A stretch of DNA of 64,000 bases from Pseudomonas viridiflava (GTDB lineage Bacteria > Pseudomonadota > Gammaproteobacteria > Pseudomonadales > Pseudomonadaceae), in the NCBI RefSeq assembly GCF_900591205.1, contig NZ_UUPU01000033.1:1-64000 (forward strand), read 5' to 3'. The notes beneath the pieces are model-generated. The model was given only the letters and a program-made list of their open reading frames with translations, had not been told where the DNA came from and made no database searches. The translations under genes and the position numbers were made by a program. Below, piece after piece: positions 25,606-33,497 of the stretch; within the stretch, counting starts at the first letter, position 1, and the number at the start of each line of letters is the position of its first letter.

Positions 25606-27804
25606 TCAAAAATCGACGCTAGCCGAGAGTTGCAAGGTGCGCGGATACCCTGGGGAAAATGCACCATAGGAGGCGACGCCCGACCAGTACTCACGGTCGA
25701 AGACGTTCTGTACCGTGGCGCGGAACGTCGTCGGCCGCCCTTCTATCTTGGTGGCGTACCGCGCACCGGCATCAATGCGAGTCCAGGCATCCAACTGCTG
25801 GGTATTGGCCTGGTTGACGTATTGGCTGTCGGTGTAGATCGCGCCGCCGGTGAGAGTAAAACCTTGCAGCCAGGGGGTGTCGTATTCGGCCCACAGGTTG
25901 GCCTGGATGTCGGGCACGCCGACCGGCTTGTTGCCCTGGTTGGCGGCCGTCGCCGATCGGGTCAGCTCGCCATCGAGGAAGGTCACGCCCCCCATCAAGC
26001 GGGTGCCGGTGGCCACTTCGCCGAACACGCTCAGTTCCAGGCCACGGTTGCGTTGTTCGGCCTGCACCGAATACACCCCATTGGCGCCCAGTTCGCCGGC
26101 AGGTTTTTCGATCTGAAACAGCGCCACCGTGGTCATGAAGGTGCCGTGTTCATACTTCACCCCCAGCTCGTGCTGCTTGGACTCATACGGCGCAAAGGTT
26201 TCCCCGGCATTGCTCGCCGTGCCCGGTGCCGCATCGCCTTTGCTCAACCCTTCTACATAGTTGTAATACAGAGACACGTCCTCCCAGGGCTTGACCACCA
26301 CGCCCAGCAATGGCGTGGTGGCGTTGGCGCTGTAGCGCGAGCTGACGGAGCCGGCGGCATTGTAGTTACGTGACTCGATAAACTGTCGGCGCACGCCCAG
26401 GGTCAGTTGCAGGCGGTCGTCGAGCATCCCCAGGGTGTCGGTCAGCGCCACCCCGGACAACTCCGACTCGGAGATACGCAACACCTTGGGCGTGTTGATG
26501 GTTTGCTTGGGCGTGTCCACCGGGTGGTAGATATTGGAGAGGATTGCCGTGCCGTTGTTGATGCCCCGTGACAGCTCATCCTGGTAACGGGTCGCCATCA
26601 GCGTGGTGGTATGGGTCACCGGGCCGGTGGCGAAGAGCCCGCGCATGCCCACGTCGGCGGTAGAACGGTCGACGTTGAATTTGTAGTAGCCCGGGATGTT
26701 GCTGGTGTCACCGGCGTCATTGAGGATGCGCGGCACCTGGTCGGACATGCGTTTCACGTCCGACTTGCCGCCCCCCGCATGCGCGAACACGGTGAGGTTG
26801 TCGCTCAGGTCATATTCACCGCCGAGCAATGCGGACTGTTCCTTGGTGTCCGACCAGCCCCATTTTTGCGGCAGGCTGGTGCGGCCATTCGGGGCGGATG
26901 GCACGTCAACACCGGGTGCGATGGTGAACGGGCGCGAGGCGCCGTCGAAGCTTTCTTTCTGGCTGATGTAGTCGAGGTTCAGCCGCAGCCGCTCGCCGCG
27001 ATAGTCCAGGGCGATCGCACCGATTCCCAGGTCGCGATGCTGGTCGCTCACCGCCGTATCGCCGCCCTGCAGGCTGCCGTTGAAGCGCACGCCGAACTGG
27101 TTTTCCTCACCAAAACGCCGACTGATATCCAGATGCCCGCCCGCTTGGGAGTCCGACGCGTAGCTGCCGGTAAAGCGGGTCAGGTCTTGGTCCAGCGGCC
27201 GCTTGGGGACGATGTTGATGACACCGCCGACACCACTGTTGGGCGAGATGCCGTACATCAGAGCGCCCGGCCCCTTGAGCACTTCGACACGCTCGGCGTA
27301 CTCGGTAAAGACCCGGTAGTTGGGGGCTACGCCGTACACGCCGTCGTAGGCCAACTCACCCAGGTTGCCTTCGCCGATGGCAAAACCGCGAATGAAAAAC
27401 GAATCGACAATCCCGCCCGTCTGCCCGGTGGAGCGCACCGAGGGGTCGCGTTCCAGGGCATCGGCGACGGTGACGGTTTGCAGGTCGGCGAGGGTTTTGG
27501 CGGTGTAGCTGGTGACGCTGAACGGCGTGTCCATCAGGTCTTTGTTGCCCATCATGCCGAGCCGTGCGCCGCGTGCCACCTGCCCACCGGCGAGCACCTC
27601 GGGCAGCGCCGTCGGGCCGTTGTAGCGGCCGTCAATCGTGGTGGTGTCAAGGGTCAGGCTCGGCGTGCTGTCATCCGTGGCGGCAGGCGTTGGTGTCTCA
27701 GCCCAGGCATTGGCGCCCGCTGCGACCATAACGAAATTCAACAGGGCGGTTCGAATGGCGAGTGTTAACACGCGCTCACCGCAGGGCCGACTGGCAACAG
27801 GCAT
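25606..27804 (-). CDS. TonB-dependent siderophore receptor without signalling domain
   Basis: A 732-aa outer-membrane receptor with a signal peptide ending AWA, a plug domain (about residues 75-190, including RSTGQTGGIVDSFFIRGF) and a 22-strand barrel ending LSASVDF. It would import the ferric siderophore made by the neighbouring genes. It lacks the N-terminal STN domain that its close relative at 39488-41902 has; the two share most of the plug. It is third in a minus-strand group after the PF03328 and ParB-like genes. A 30-nt element shared with the other receptor lies 46 nt upstream, so it probably has its own sigma-dependent promoter. Confidence 0.93.
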   Translation of the reverse strand: MPVASRPCGERVLTLAIRTALLNFVMVAAGANAWAETPTPAATDDSTPSLTLDTTTIDGRYNGPTALPEVLAGGQVARGARLGMMGNKDLMDTPFSVTSYTAKTLADLQTVTVADALERDPSVRSTGQTGGIVDSFFIRGFAIGEGNLGELAYDGVYGVAPNYRVFTEYAERVEVLKGPGALMYGISPNSGVGGVINIVPKRPLDQDLTRFTGSYASDSQAGGHLDISRRFGEENQFGVRFNGSLQGGDTAVSDQHRDLGIGAIALDYRGERLRLNLDYISQKESFDGASRPFTIAPGVDVPSAPNGRTSLPQKWGWSDTKEQSALLGGEYDLSDNLTVFAHAGGGKSDVKRMSDQVPRILNDAGDTSNIPGYYKFNVDRSTADVGMRGLFATGPVTHTTTLMATRYQDELSRGINNGTAILSNIYHPVDTPKQTINTPKVLRISESELSGVALTDTLGMLDDRLQLTLGVRRQFIESRNYNAAGSVSSRYSANATTPLLGVVVKPWEDVSLYYNYVEGLSKGDAAPGTASNAGETFAPYESKQHELGVKYEHGTFMTTVALFQIEKPAGELGANGVYSVQAEQRNRGLELSVFGEVATGTRLMGGVTFLDGELTRSATAANQGNKPVGVPDIQANLWAEYDTPWLQGFTLTGGAIYTDSQYVNQANTQQLDAWTRIDAGARYATKIEGRPTTFRATVQNVFDREYWSGVASYGAFSPGYPRTLQLSASVDF

Positions 27805-27849
27805 GACGAGAGGTTCCTTTCAACGAGAGAAAATGGGAATCACTCCTAA

Positions 27850-27879
27850 TGCCAGTCGACCTGCGAAAAAGTATCACCC
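27850..27879 (-). promoter_or_regulatory. Candidate ECF-sigma promoter of the first TonB receptor
   Basis: Read on the minus strand it starts GGGTGATACTTTTT and ends TCGACTGGCA. It matches the element at 39413-39442 at 24 of 30 positions without gaps. Both end 46 nt before the receptor start codon. The conserved ends would be the -35 and -10 boxes, presumably read by the FecI-type factor at 37895. Confidence 0.7.
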
Positions 27880-27904
27880 TCCCCCCTGATTTTTTTCGCA
27901 CGGA

Positions 27905-28327
27905 TCATTCGTACAGGCGATCCAGCGGTATCGCGATGACCGGCAATGCCGGATCAAACACGTGCCGCGTGGTCTTGTACGGAAAAATCTCGCCGCGAGC
28001 GATGGTGTTGAAAATCCGTGCGACCTCGAACGCGTGCCCCGTGTGCCAGTGCCGAACGCACACGCGTGGGTCCGCATAGTCCAGCTGGATGCACGGCACC
28101 CGACACAGACCCAACTGCAGCGCCGCGTTCAGGCGGTGGTTACCGTCCATCACGATGCCCTGCGAGCGCTCGACGATGATCGGTTCCAGCCAATGCCCTG
28201 CGCGGATAATCGAGTCGCATAGCCACTGCACGTTGGCCGGATCCACCTGTTCCGATTGCAGCACTTCGCACACCGGTCGCAGTGCAATCTCATAGCTCTG
28301 CTCCATGCCACCTTGCCCCGCCAGCAT
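27905..28327 (-). CDS. ParB-like protein, candidate SbnI/SerK-type free serine kinase
   Basis: A 140-aa protein consisting mainly of a ParB/sulfiredoxin-like domain. It has EPIIVER and the loop VMDGNHRLNAAL, corresponding to the DGxHR motif of the free serine kinases SerK and SbnI. SbnI makes O-phosphoserine for staphyloferrin B. The present protein is much shorter than SbnI (about 254 aa), so it would be a minimal form. Its ATG follows the stop of the PF03328-family gene by two bases, so the genes are coupled; ATG 28306 is an alternative start with AAGG upstream. Kinase function is inferred from motif plus the SbnA-like partner at 31241. It could instead be a regulator. Confidence 0.6.
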   Translation of the reverse strand: MLAGQGGMEQSYEIALRPVCEVLQSEQVDPANVQWLCDSIIRAGHWLEPIIVERSQGIVMDGNHRLNAALQLGLCRVPCIQLDYADPRVCVRHWHTGHAFEVARIFNTIARGEIFPYKTTRHVFDPALPVIAIPLDRLYE

Positions 28328-28329
28328 GT

Positions 28330-29220
28330 TCAGCAGGCTCCGGTCTTGGCGACCGCCGCGTATCGGCGGGCCAGATCCAGCAGGCGTTGCGCCTGTTCGA
28401 TCAGCGGCAGATCGACCATTTCGCCGTCAACTTGCACCGCATGGCTCCCCCCGGCCACGGCACTCATCACCCGATCCGCCCAGGCCAATTGGTGCGCATC
28501 GGGCAGGAACGCGCGCTGCACCGTCGCCAGCTGCGCCGGATGGATGCACAGCTTGGCCCCGAACCCAAGGGAGCGAGCGTAGAGCGAGTCCTGAGCAACC
28601 ACGGCCAGGTCGTTGATTGCCGGTGTAACCCCGTCGATCGGCGCCGGCAAACCCGCAGTGCGAGAGGTCAACACGATGCGGTTGCGTGCGTACAGAAACG
28701 CCTCAGGCACCTGGCCGCAATTGATATCCAGGGAGAAATCCAACGAGCCGAAAGCCAGGCGCGCCAGGCCGGGAATCGCGGCAATCGCCTCCACCTGCTG
28801 CAAGCCTTTGGCTGTCTCGATGATAGCGACAATCTGCAACTGGGGTTGCCACGCCAACAGCTGCTCGACCACCCGCGCCAACGCTTGGGGAGCCTCGGCC
28901 TTGGGCAAAAATACCCCGGTGCAACGCTCGGGGTAACGCATGTCGCCCAACCACGTGAGGTCCTGGCGGCACAACGCGCTGCCAACACTGTTGAGCCGGA
29001 TAAACCGCTGGCTCGCAACGCTTGGCGTACCCTCCTGCCACGCCCATACGGCAGCTCGGGCAGCGGCTTTGCTCTCGGGATGAACCGCATCCTCAAGGTC
29101 CAGGATGATTGCGTCCGCCCCGGCCTCAACCGCTTTGGCAAAACGCTCCGGGCGGTTCCCCGGAACGAACAGGTAGCTGATGGGAAGCAGGGCGTTCGTG
29201 CTCGGACGATCAGTGTTCAT
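28330..29220 (-). CDS. HpcH/HpaI aldolase/citrate-lyase family protein (CitE-like)
   Basis: A 296-aa TIM-barrel protein of PF03328. Signature blocks are YLFVPGNRPERFAKA, ILDLEDAV (metal-binding Asp/Glu), FLPKAEA, IIETAKGL and FGSLDFSLD. CitE-type proteins cleave or form citryl-CoA-like bonds. SbnG, the citrate synthase of staphyloferrin B biosynthesis, belongs to the same family. In this island it may supply citrate or a related hydroxy-acid for the siderophore synthetase; the exact reaction cannot be decided from sequence. Start ATG 29220 has GGAGAG about 5 nt upstream. It leads the minus-strand group. Confidence 0.8.
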   Translation of the reverse strand: MNTDRPSTNALLPISYLFVPGNRPERFAKAVEAGADAIILDLEDAVHPESKAAARAAVWAWQEGTPSVASQRFIRLNSVGSALCRQDLTWLGDMRYPERCTGVFLPKAEAPQALARVVEQLLAWQPQLQIVAIIETAKGLQQVEAIAAIPGLARLAFGSLDFSLDINCGQVPEAFLYARNRIVLTSRTAGLPAPIDGVTPAINDLAVVAQDSLYARSLGFGAKLCIHPAQLATVQRAFLPDAHQLAWADRVMSAVAGGSHAVQVDGEMVDLPLIEQAQRLLDLARRYAAVAKTGAC

Positions 29221-29831
29221 TGCATCTCTCCTTGGCGTGCATCAGTCGTGGTTTTTGCAAAATTTTCAGGGGCCGCAGGAAGGGCAAATTGCGCATCTGG
29301 CACCGCCCTCGCCGATCAAGGTTTAACCCCTTATTGATCAATGAATTAACAACGCTTTGAAACTAGGGACGAACGTCCGCAAGCGCGTGCAAATACACGT
29401 TCGCGCAACGCTCTTGAGCCGGTATTAATTTGAAATATTTGAAAACCTTACTTGATAATCGTTCTCGGTAGCAATATTGTTCACGCCGCCAAGAGAAACT
29501 TTTACTCGGCACACGCAAGTCTTAACGCTCACCCAAAGTATGGCTTCGCGACATCATTCACCCATCGCTCGGCGGTGAGTTAGAGCAGCAAAACCAGCAG
29601 TTAGTGGCCGTTCGCTACACCCGTATAAACCTTATGGAATGGGGTTCTTATGCAACTGTTTTGTGAACCGTTTATTACTATCAAAGCCACAGTTTCGACT
29701 GCAGGATTCGTGTGGCATCCACCGCCAAACGCATAAGCGTTAAAAACACGACGAGCGACAAGAGCACATTCATCAATCGCTTTTAGTGATTGAAACATGA
29801 ATGACGACGCTATAAGCGCCAGGGGATAGTT
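29221..29831. promoter_or_regulatory. 611-bp divergent control region with a Fur-box-like site
   Basis: This AT-rich gap separates the minus-strand receptor group from the plus-strand biosynthetic operon. TTGATAATCGTTCTCGG at 29453-29469 resembles the Pseudomonas Fur box (TGATAATNNTTCTC). It is about 230 nt from the minus-strand start and 360 nt from the plus-strand start. A 28-codon frame at 29650-29736 could be a leader peptide, with weak support. A 65-codon minus-strand frame at 29601-29798 looks like chance. No other gene is seen. Confidence 0.6.
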
Positions 29832-31226
29832 ATGCCTATTGCAACAACGCGGCTAAATGAAGCGCGGACTGAAGTTCATCTTTCGAACATGCTTAATCCA
29901 TTATTGGACGCGAGCATCGCACGACTGTTACATAGCCAGCCCGACACACTGCTGGAACTCGTTGCGCAACACGGCTCCCCGCTGAATCTTGTATGGCCAC
30001 ATGCCTTTACCCTGAACACCTGCGCATTGCAAACAGTACTGAAACAGCATGAAGTTCAGCACGCGATCTTCTACGGCGCCAAAGCCAACAAGTCGCAATG
30101 TTTGCTGGGCGCGGCCAAGGCGTCCGGTATCGGTGTCGACGTTTCCAGCCTTTACGAGATGCAAGCAGCACTGCGCGCCGGGGTGCCGGCCGATCAGTTG
30201 TGTGCCACCGGCCCTGCCAAAACCGAGGATTTTCATCGGGCGCTCGTGCATGCCGGCGCACTGATCTGCGTGGATTCACTGGAAGAATTCGAGCATTTGA
30301 AAACACTGATCGAAAGCCGCAGCGCGGCCATCAAAGCCAGGGTTTTATTGCGTTACAGGCCCAATAACTGTGCGACCAGCCGCTTCGGAATGGGCGCCGC
30401 CGACCTGTTGGCGTGCTTGCACTTACTGACCCGACTTCGGGCATTTTTTGACCTTGAGGGTTTCCATTTTCACCTCGGTGGCTATGGGTTCGAATCTCGA
30501 GCACAGGCGTTTCGTGAAGTGACCGATTTCGTCGATGCGGCTCGGAAGATGGGGTTGAACCCGACCATGATAGATATCGGGGGAGGCTTACCCATCCGCT
30601 ATATCGAGCCACACGCCTACGATCGTTTTCTACAAAACGACAACACGCCAAGTCACTATTACAACCAGTCAGTGCCCAACGCTTATTACCCTTACGGCAG
30701 CAACTTGACGGCAAGCGAGTGGCTGACGTTATTTCTGGAAAGCGCCTTTTCGCCGCAACAAAGCATTGCCCAGTATTTGAAAGCCAACAGCATCACTCTG
30801 GCATTGGAGCCGGGCCGAAGTCTGGTGGACCAAGCCGCAATCTCGGTATTTCGCGTTACACGCAGCAAAAAACTGGCGAATAACAAAACAGTCTTATTTG
30901 TCGAAGGCAGCAGCTTCAGCGCCTGCGAAACATGGTTCGCATCCGAATACTTGATTGACCCGATTTTAATCAGCAGGACGCCAACCTCACCGGCACCGAT
31001 GCAAGCCTATATTGCCGGGCATAGTTGCCTGGACGATGACGTCATTACCCAACGCCTGATCAACTTTAGCGTTTCGCCCAATGCCGGCGACTTATTGATC
31101 TATGCGAACACCGCTGGTTATCAAATGGACTTGCTGGAAAACGAGTTTCATCGTCACCCCCTGCCCCGGCGAATGGTGGCGACCTGTTGCACGCAAGGTA
31201 ACTACGCTTTTTCACCTGACGACTAA
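29832..31226 (+). CDS. Type III PLP decarboxylase of siderophore synthesis (SbnH-like)
   Basis: A 464-aa fold III PLP enzyme (diaminopimelate/ornithine decarboxylase family). The Schiff-base lysine lies in FYGAKANKSQ (about residue 84), the glycine-rich phosphate loop in FHLGGYG, and the EPGR motif in LALEPGRSL. SbnH decarboxylates a citryl-diaminopropionate intermediate, and AcsE has a similar place in achromobactin clusters. Here it may trim the amino acid before or after condensation. Start ATG 29832 has AGGGGA 5 nt upstream. It heads the plus-strand operon and is visibly more AT-rich than the genes after it. Confidence 0.82.
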   Translation: MPIATTRLNEARTEVHLSNMLNPLLDASIARLLHSQPDTLLELVAQHGSPLNLVWPHAFTLNTCALQTVLKQHEVQHAIFYGAKANKSQCLLGAAKASGIGVDVSSLYEMQAALRAGVPADQLCATGPAKTEDFHRALVHAGALICVDSLEEFEHLKTLIESRSAAIKARVLLRYRPNNCATSRFGMGAADLLACLHLLTRLRAFFDLEGFHFHLGGYGFESRAQAFREVTDFVDAARKMGLNPTMIDIGGGLPIRYIEPHAYDRFLQNDNTPSHYYNQSVPNAYYPYGSNLTASEWLTLFLESAFSPQQSIAQYLKANSITLALEPGRSLVDQAAISVFRVTRSKKLANNKTVLFVEGSSFSACETWFASEYLIDPILISRTPTSPAPMQAYIAGHSCLDDDVITQRLINFSVSPNAGDLLIYANTAGYQMDLLENEFHRHPLPRRMVATCCTQGNYAFSPDD

Positions 31227-31240
31227 AGGGAGTACTTCCT

Positions 31241-32284
31241 ATGATACTGACCAACGTTTCCGAACTGATTGGTAATACGCCCATGTTGGGTATTTATATT
31301 CCGGGCACTGACGCCCGGCTGTTATTAAAAATAGAGAAGAATAACCCCGGCGGCAGTATTAAGGACCGCATGGCGCGCAACATGGTACTCGCTGCGCTCA
31401 AGTCCGGACGCTTGAAGCCGGGCGGCGTGGTGGTTGAATCATCTTCGGGCAATACCGGCATCGGCCTGGCCATGGCCGCCGTCGAATTCGGCCTGCAATT
31501 TATCGCCGTCGTCGACCATCACGCGGCGCAGGACAAGATCGCCGTGATGAAGGCCCTGGGCGCCGATATTCGGTTTGTCGCGGGGACCTACCGCGAAGAT
31601 GAAGTCGCAGTGGTAGAGCGCCAGCGCCTGGCGGCCGAACTCGCCGAGCAGATCCCGGGCGCGGTCTTCATGAACCAGTCCGACAACGCCGCCAACGCCG
31701 GCGGCTACAGCGACTTTGTGCGGGAAACAATCGCTCAGGCCGAGGGTGTTATCGGCGCGTACGTCGGTTGCGTCGGCACCGGAGGGTCAATGACCGGGAT
31801 AGCCCGAGGTCTTAAGCAGCACAACCCCGACATCGTGACCGTGGCGGTAGAGCCCGCAGGCTCCATCGTCTTCGGCCACCCCGGCTATCCGTATTATCAG
31901 TCCGGCACCGGCACGCCTGCCGGGGACACAGTGGGGCTGGTGCTCGACTACAGCTGCATCGACCTGGGGGTGCAGGTCACCGACTCACAAGCCTTCGAGA
32001 CCGCCCGCTATATCGCCCGCCACCTCGCCCTGCTGGTAGGCGGCTCAACCGGTGGCGCGATTTTCAAGGCCCTGGAACTGATTCACAAAGGCGTACTGAG
32101 CGGCAATGTGGTGGTGCCGGTTGCCGACGGCGGCGAAAAATACCTGCACACGGTCTTCGATGACAAGTGGCTGGAGGAGCGCGACTTGCTCGACCCCGGC
32201 GTCGCCTCGCAGCTGGATGCCTGGCTGGGCAAGCACCACTGGCAAGAGTCCAGCTCCGCCCCGCTGCAACTCAGCGTCGCCTGA
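31241..32284 (+). CDS. sbnA: SbnA-like 2,3-diaminopropionate precursor synthase
   Basis: A 347-aa fold II PLP enzyme of the cysteine synthase family. The PLP lysine is K41 in NNPGGSIKDRMA, the phosphate/substrate loop is ESSSGNTGIG, and the glycine loop is CVGTGGSMTGIA. SbnA joins O-phospho-L-serine and L-glutamate into N-(1-amino-1-carboxyl-2-ethyl)-glutamate (ACEGA), the precursor of 2,3-diaminopropionate. A plain cysteine synthase role is less likely because it sits between siderophore genes. SD GGGAG precedes ATG 31241. The next gene would need to release diaminopropionate. Confidence 0.82.
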   Translation: MILTNVSELIGNTPMLGIYIPGTDARLLLKIEKNNPGGSIKDRMARNMVLAALKSGRLKPGGVVVESSSGNTGIGLAMAAVEFGLQFIAVVDHHAAQDKIAVMKALGADIRFVAGTYREDEVAVVERQRLAAELAEQIPGAVFMNQSDNAANAGGYSDFVRETIAQAEGVIGAYVGCVGTGGSMTGIARGLKQHNPDIVTVAVEPAGSIVFGHPGYPYYQSGTGTPAGDTVGLVLDYSCIDLGVQVTDSQAFETARYIARHLALLVGGSTGGAIFKALELIHKGVLSGNVVVPVADGGEKYLHTVFDDKWLEERDLLDPGVASQLDAWLGKHHWQESSSAPLQLSVA

Positions 32285-32312
32285 GCCTCTTTCGACTAAG
32301 GAACGCCTCTAA

Positions 32313-33461
32313 ATGAAACCGCTGAAAGTCGCCATTTGCGGCGGTGGCCGAACCGGCCATCTCAACGCAATCCTGTTCAAGCAACTGCCCGACGTGCAGG
32401 TTTCGCTGCTGACCAGCAACCTGGAAGTCGTCGATCACCACGCCCGGCAGGTGCCGCTCCAGGCCCTGCTGCCGGACGGTTCCACACTGCATGCTCGACT
32501 GGACCGGGTGACCGCCGAGGCCAGGCCCGCCGTGGAAGACGCCGATATCGTCATCATCACGGTGCCAGCCCATGCCCGCGCTAAAACCCTGCAAGCCATC
32601 GCGCCGCATTTGAGCACCCGCAAACCGGTGTACATCGGTGCGATTCCGGGCTTCTGCGGGTTCGACTGGCTGGCCGAGGCCACACTGGCAAACCACCCGA
32701 ACCTGGTGATCTGGGGCATGAAGGACGTGCCTCATACCGCCTTTGAACTCAAGCCCGGTCGGTCGATAAAAATGGGCGGTGGCAAAAGCCAGTTGTATGT
32801 CGCGACCCATGCCCGCGAATCCCTGGCGTCGCGCCAGCACCTGCACGAGATCCTCACACGCCTCTACGGCCCTTGCGTCACGCTGCTCGAGCACTACCTG
32901 GAGATCACTCTGACGCCCGGTAACCCGATCATGCACAGCTCGGTGATCTACGGGTTGATCGGCCCCTACGGCCAATGGCACCGCAAGATCTTTGCGCAGC
33001 GCCTGAACTGGTGGACGGAGTGCCCCGAACTGGGTGCTTACTTCCTGGAGCGCATGGATCAGGAGAGCCAGGCACTGTGTGCGGTCATCAGTGAACGCAT
33101 GGGCATCGACCTGTCGTCCGTCAAGTCCTTGAAACAGGAAATCGTGGAAGCGTACGGCGATCAGATTCGCGACCAAAGCAGCATGCTGTCCATTCTGCGC
33201 ACCAACCAGGCTTACAACAACATCCTCGCGCCCATGGTGCCGGCCGGTGATAACCGCGCCGGGTATGTGATCGAGCGTGAGAGCCGCGCGTTCAACGAAG
33301 ACGTCGCCTATGGCCTGGTGCTGCTGGTGGAAATGGCCAGGCGTTTTGAACTGAAAGTGCCCTATATCGAAGAAGTCCTGCACTGGAGCGTTGCCTATAT
33401 GCAAGGTCTGCGCGACTCGGCGCTGGATTACTTCCCGAGCCAATGGCCTCGCACGGCATAA
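32313..33461 (+). CDS. Octopine/nopaline dehydrogenase-family protein, candidate SbnB substitute
   Basis: A 382-aa NAD(P)-dependent protein. The N-terminal Rossmann domain has GGGRTGHLNA (about residues 10-19). The helical C-terminal domain carries NPIMHSS, aligning with the catalytic His region of opine dehydrogenases and of the staphylopine/pseudopaline dehydrogenases. Opine dehydrogenases join or split an amino acid and a 2-keto acid at a secondary amine. ACEGA, the SbnA product, is such an amine, so oxidative cleavage to diaminopropionate plus 2-oxoglutarate is chemically plausible. Alternatively it reductively adds a keto acid, as in opine metallophores. Lies 28 nt after the SbnA-like gene with AAGGA as SD. 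Confidence 0.78.
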   Translation: MKPLKVAICGGGRTGHLNAILFKQLPDVQVSLLTSNLEVVDHHARQVPLQALLPDGSTLHARLDRVTAEARPAVEDADIVIITVPAHARAKTLQAIAPHLSTRKPVYIGAIPGFCGFDWLAEATLANHPNLVIWGMKDVPHTAFELKPGRSIKMGGGKSQLYVATHARESLASRQHLHEILTRLYGPCVTLLEHYLEITLTPGNPIMHSSVIYGLIGPYGQWHRKIFAQRLNWWTECPELGAYFLERMDQESQALCAVISERMGIDLSSVKSLKQEIVEAYGDQIRDQSSMLSILRTNQAYNNILAPMVPAGDNRAGYVIERESRAFNEDVAYGLVLLVEMARRFELKVPYIEEVLHWSVAYMQGLRDSALDYFPSQWPRTA

Positions 33462-33497
33462 CCTTTTAATCAATGACCCAACGAGCAGATAGCTGAT

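Noticed and set aside
29601..29798. 65-codon minus-strand frame in the siderophore control region
   Set aside because: It has no SD and no family features, and lies in an AT-rich regulatory gap.
32313..33461. Staphylopine/pseudopaline-type metallophore cluster (CntLM)
   Set aside because: No nicotianamine-synthase-like CntL gene is present; the NIS synthetase, SbnA-like and SbnH-like genes point to a citrate/diaminopropionate siderophore instead, although an opine step is not excluded.
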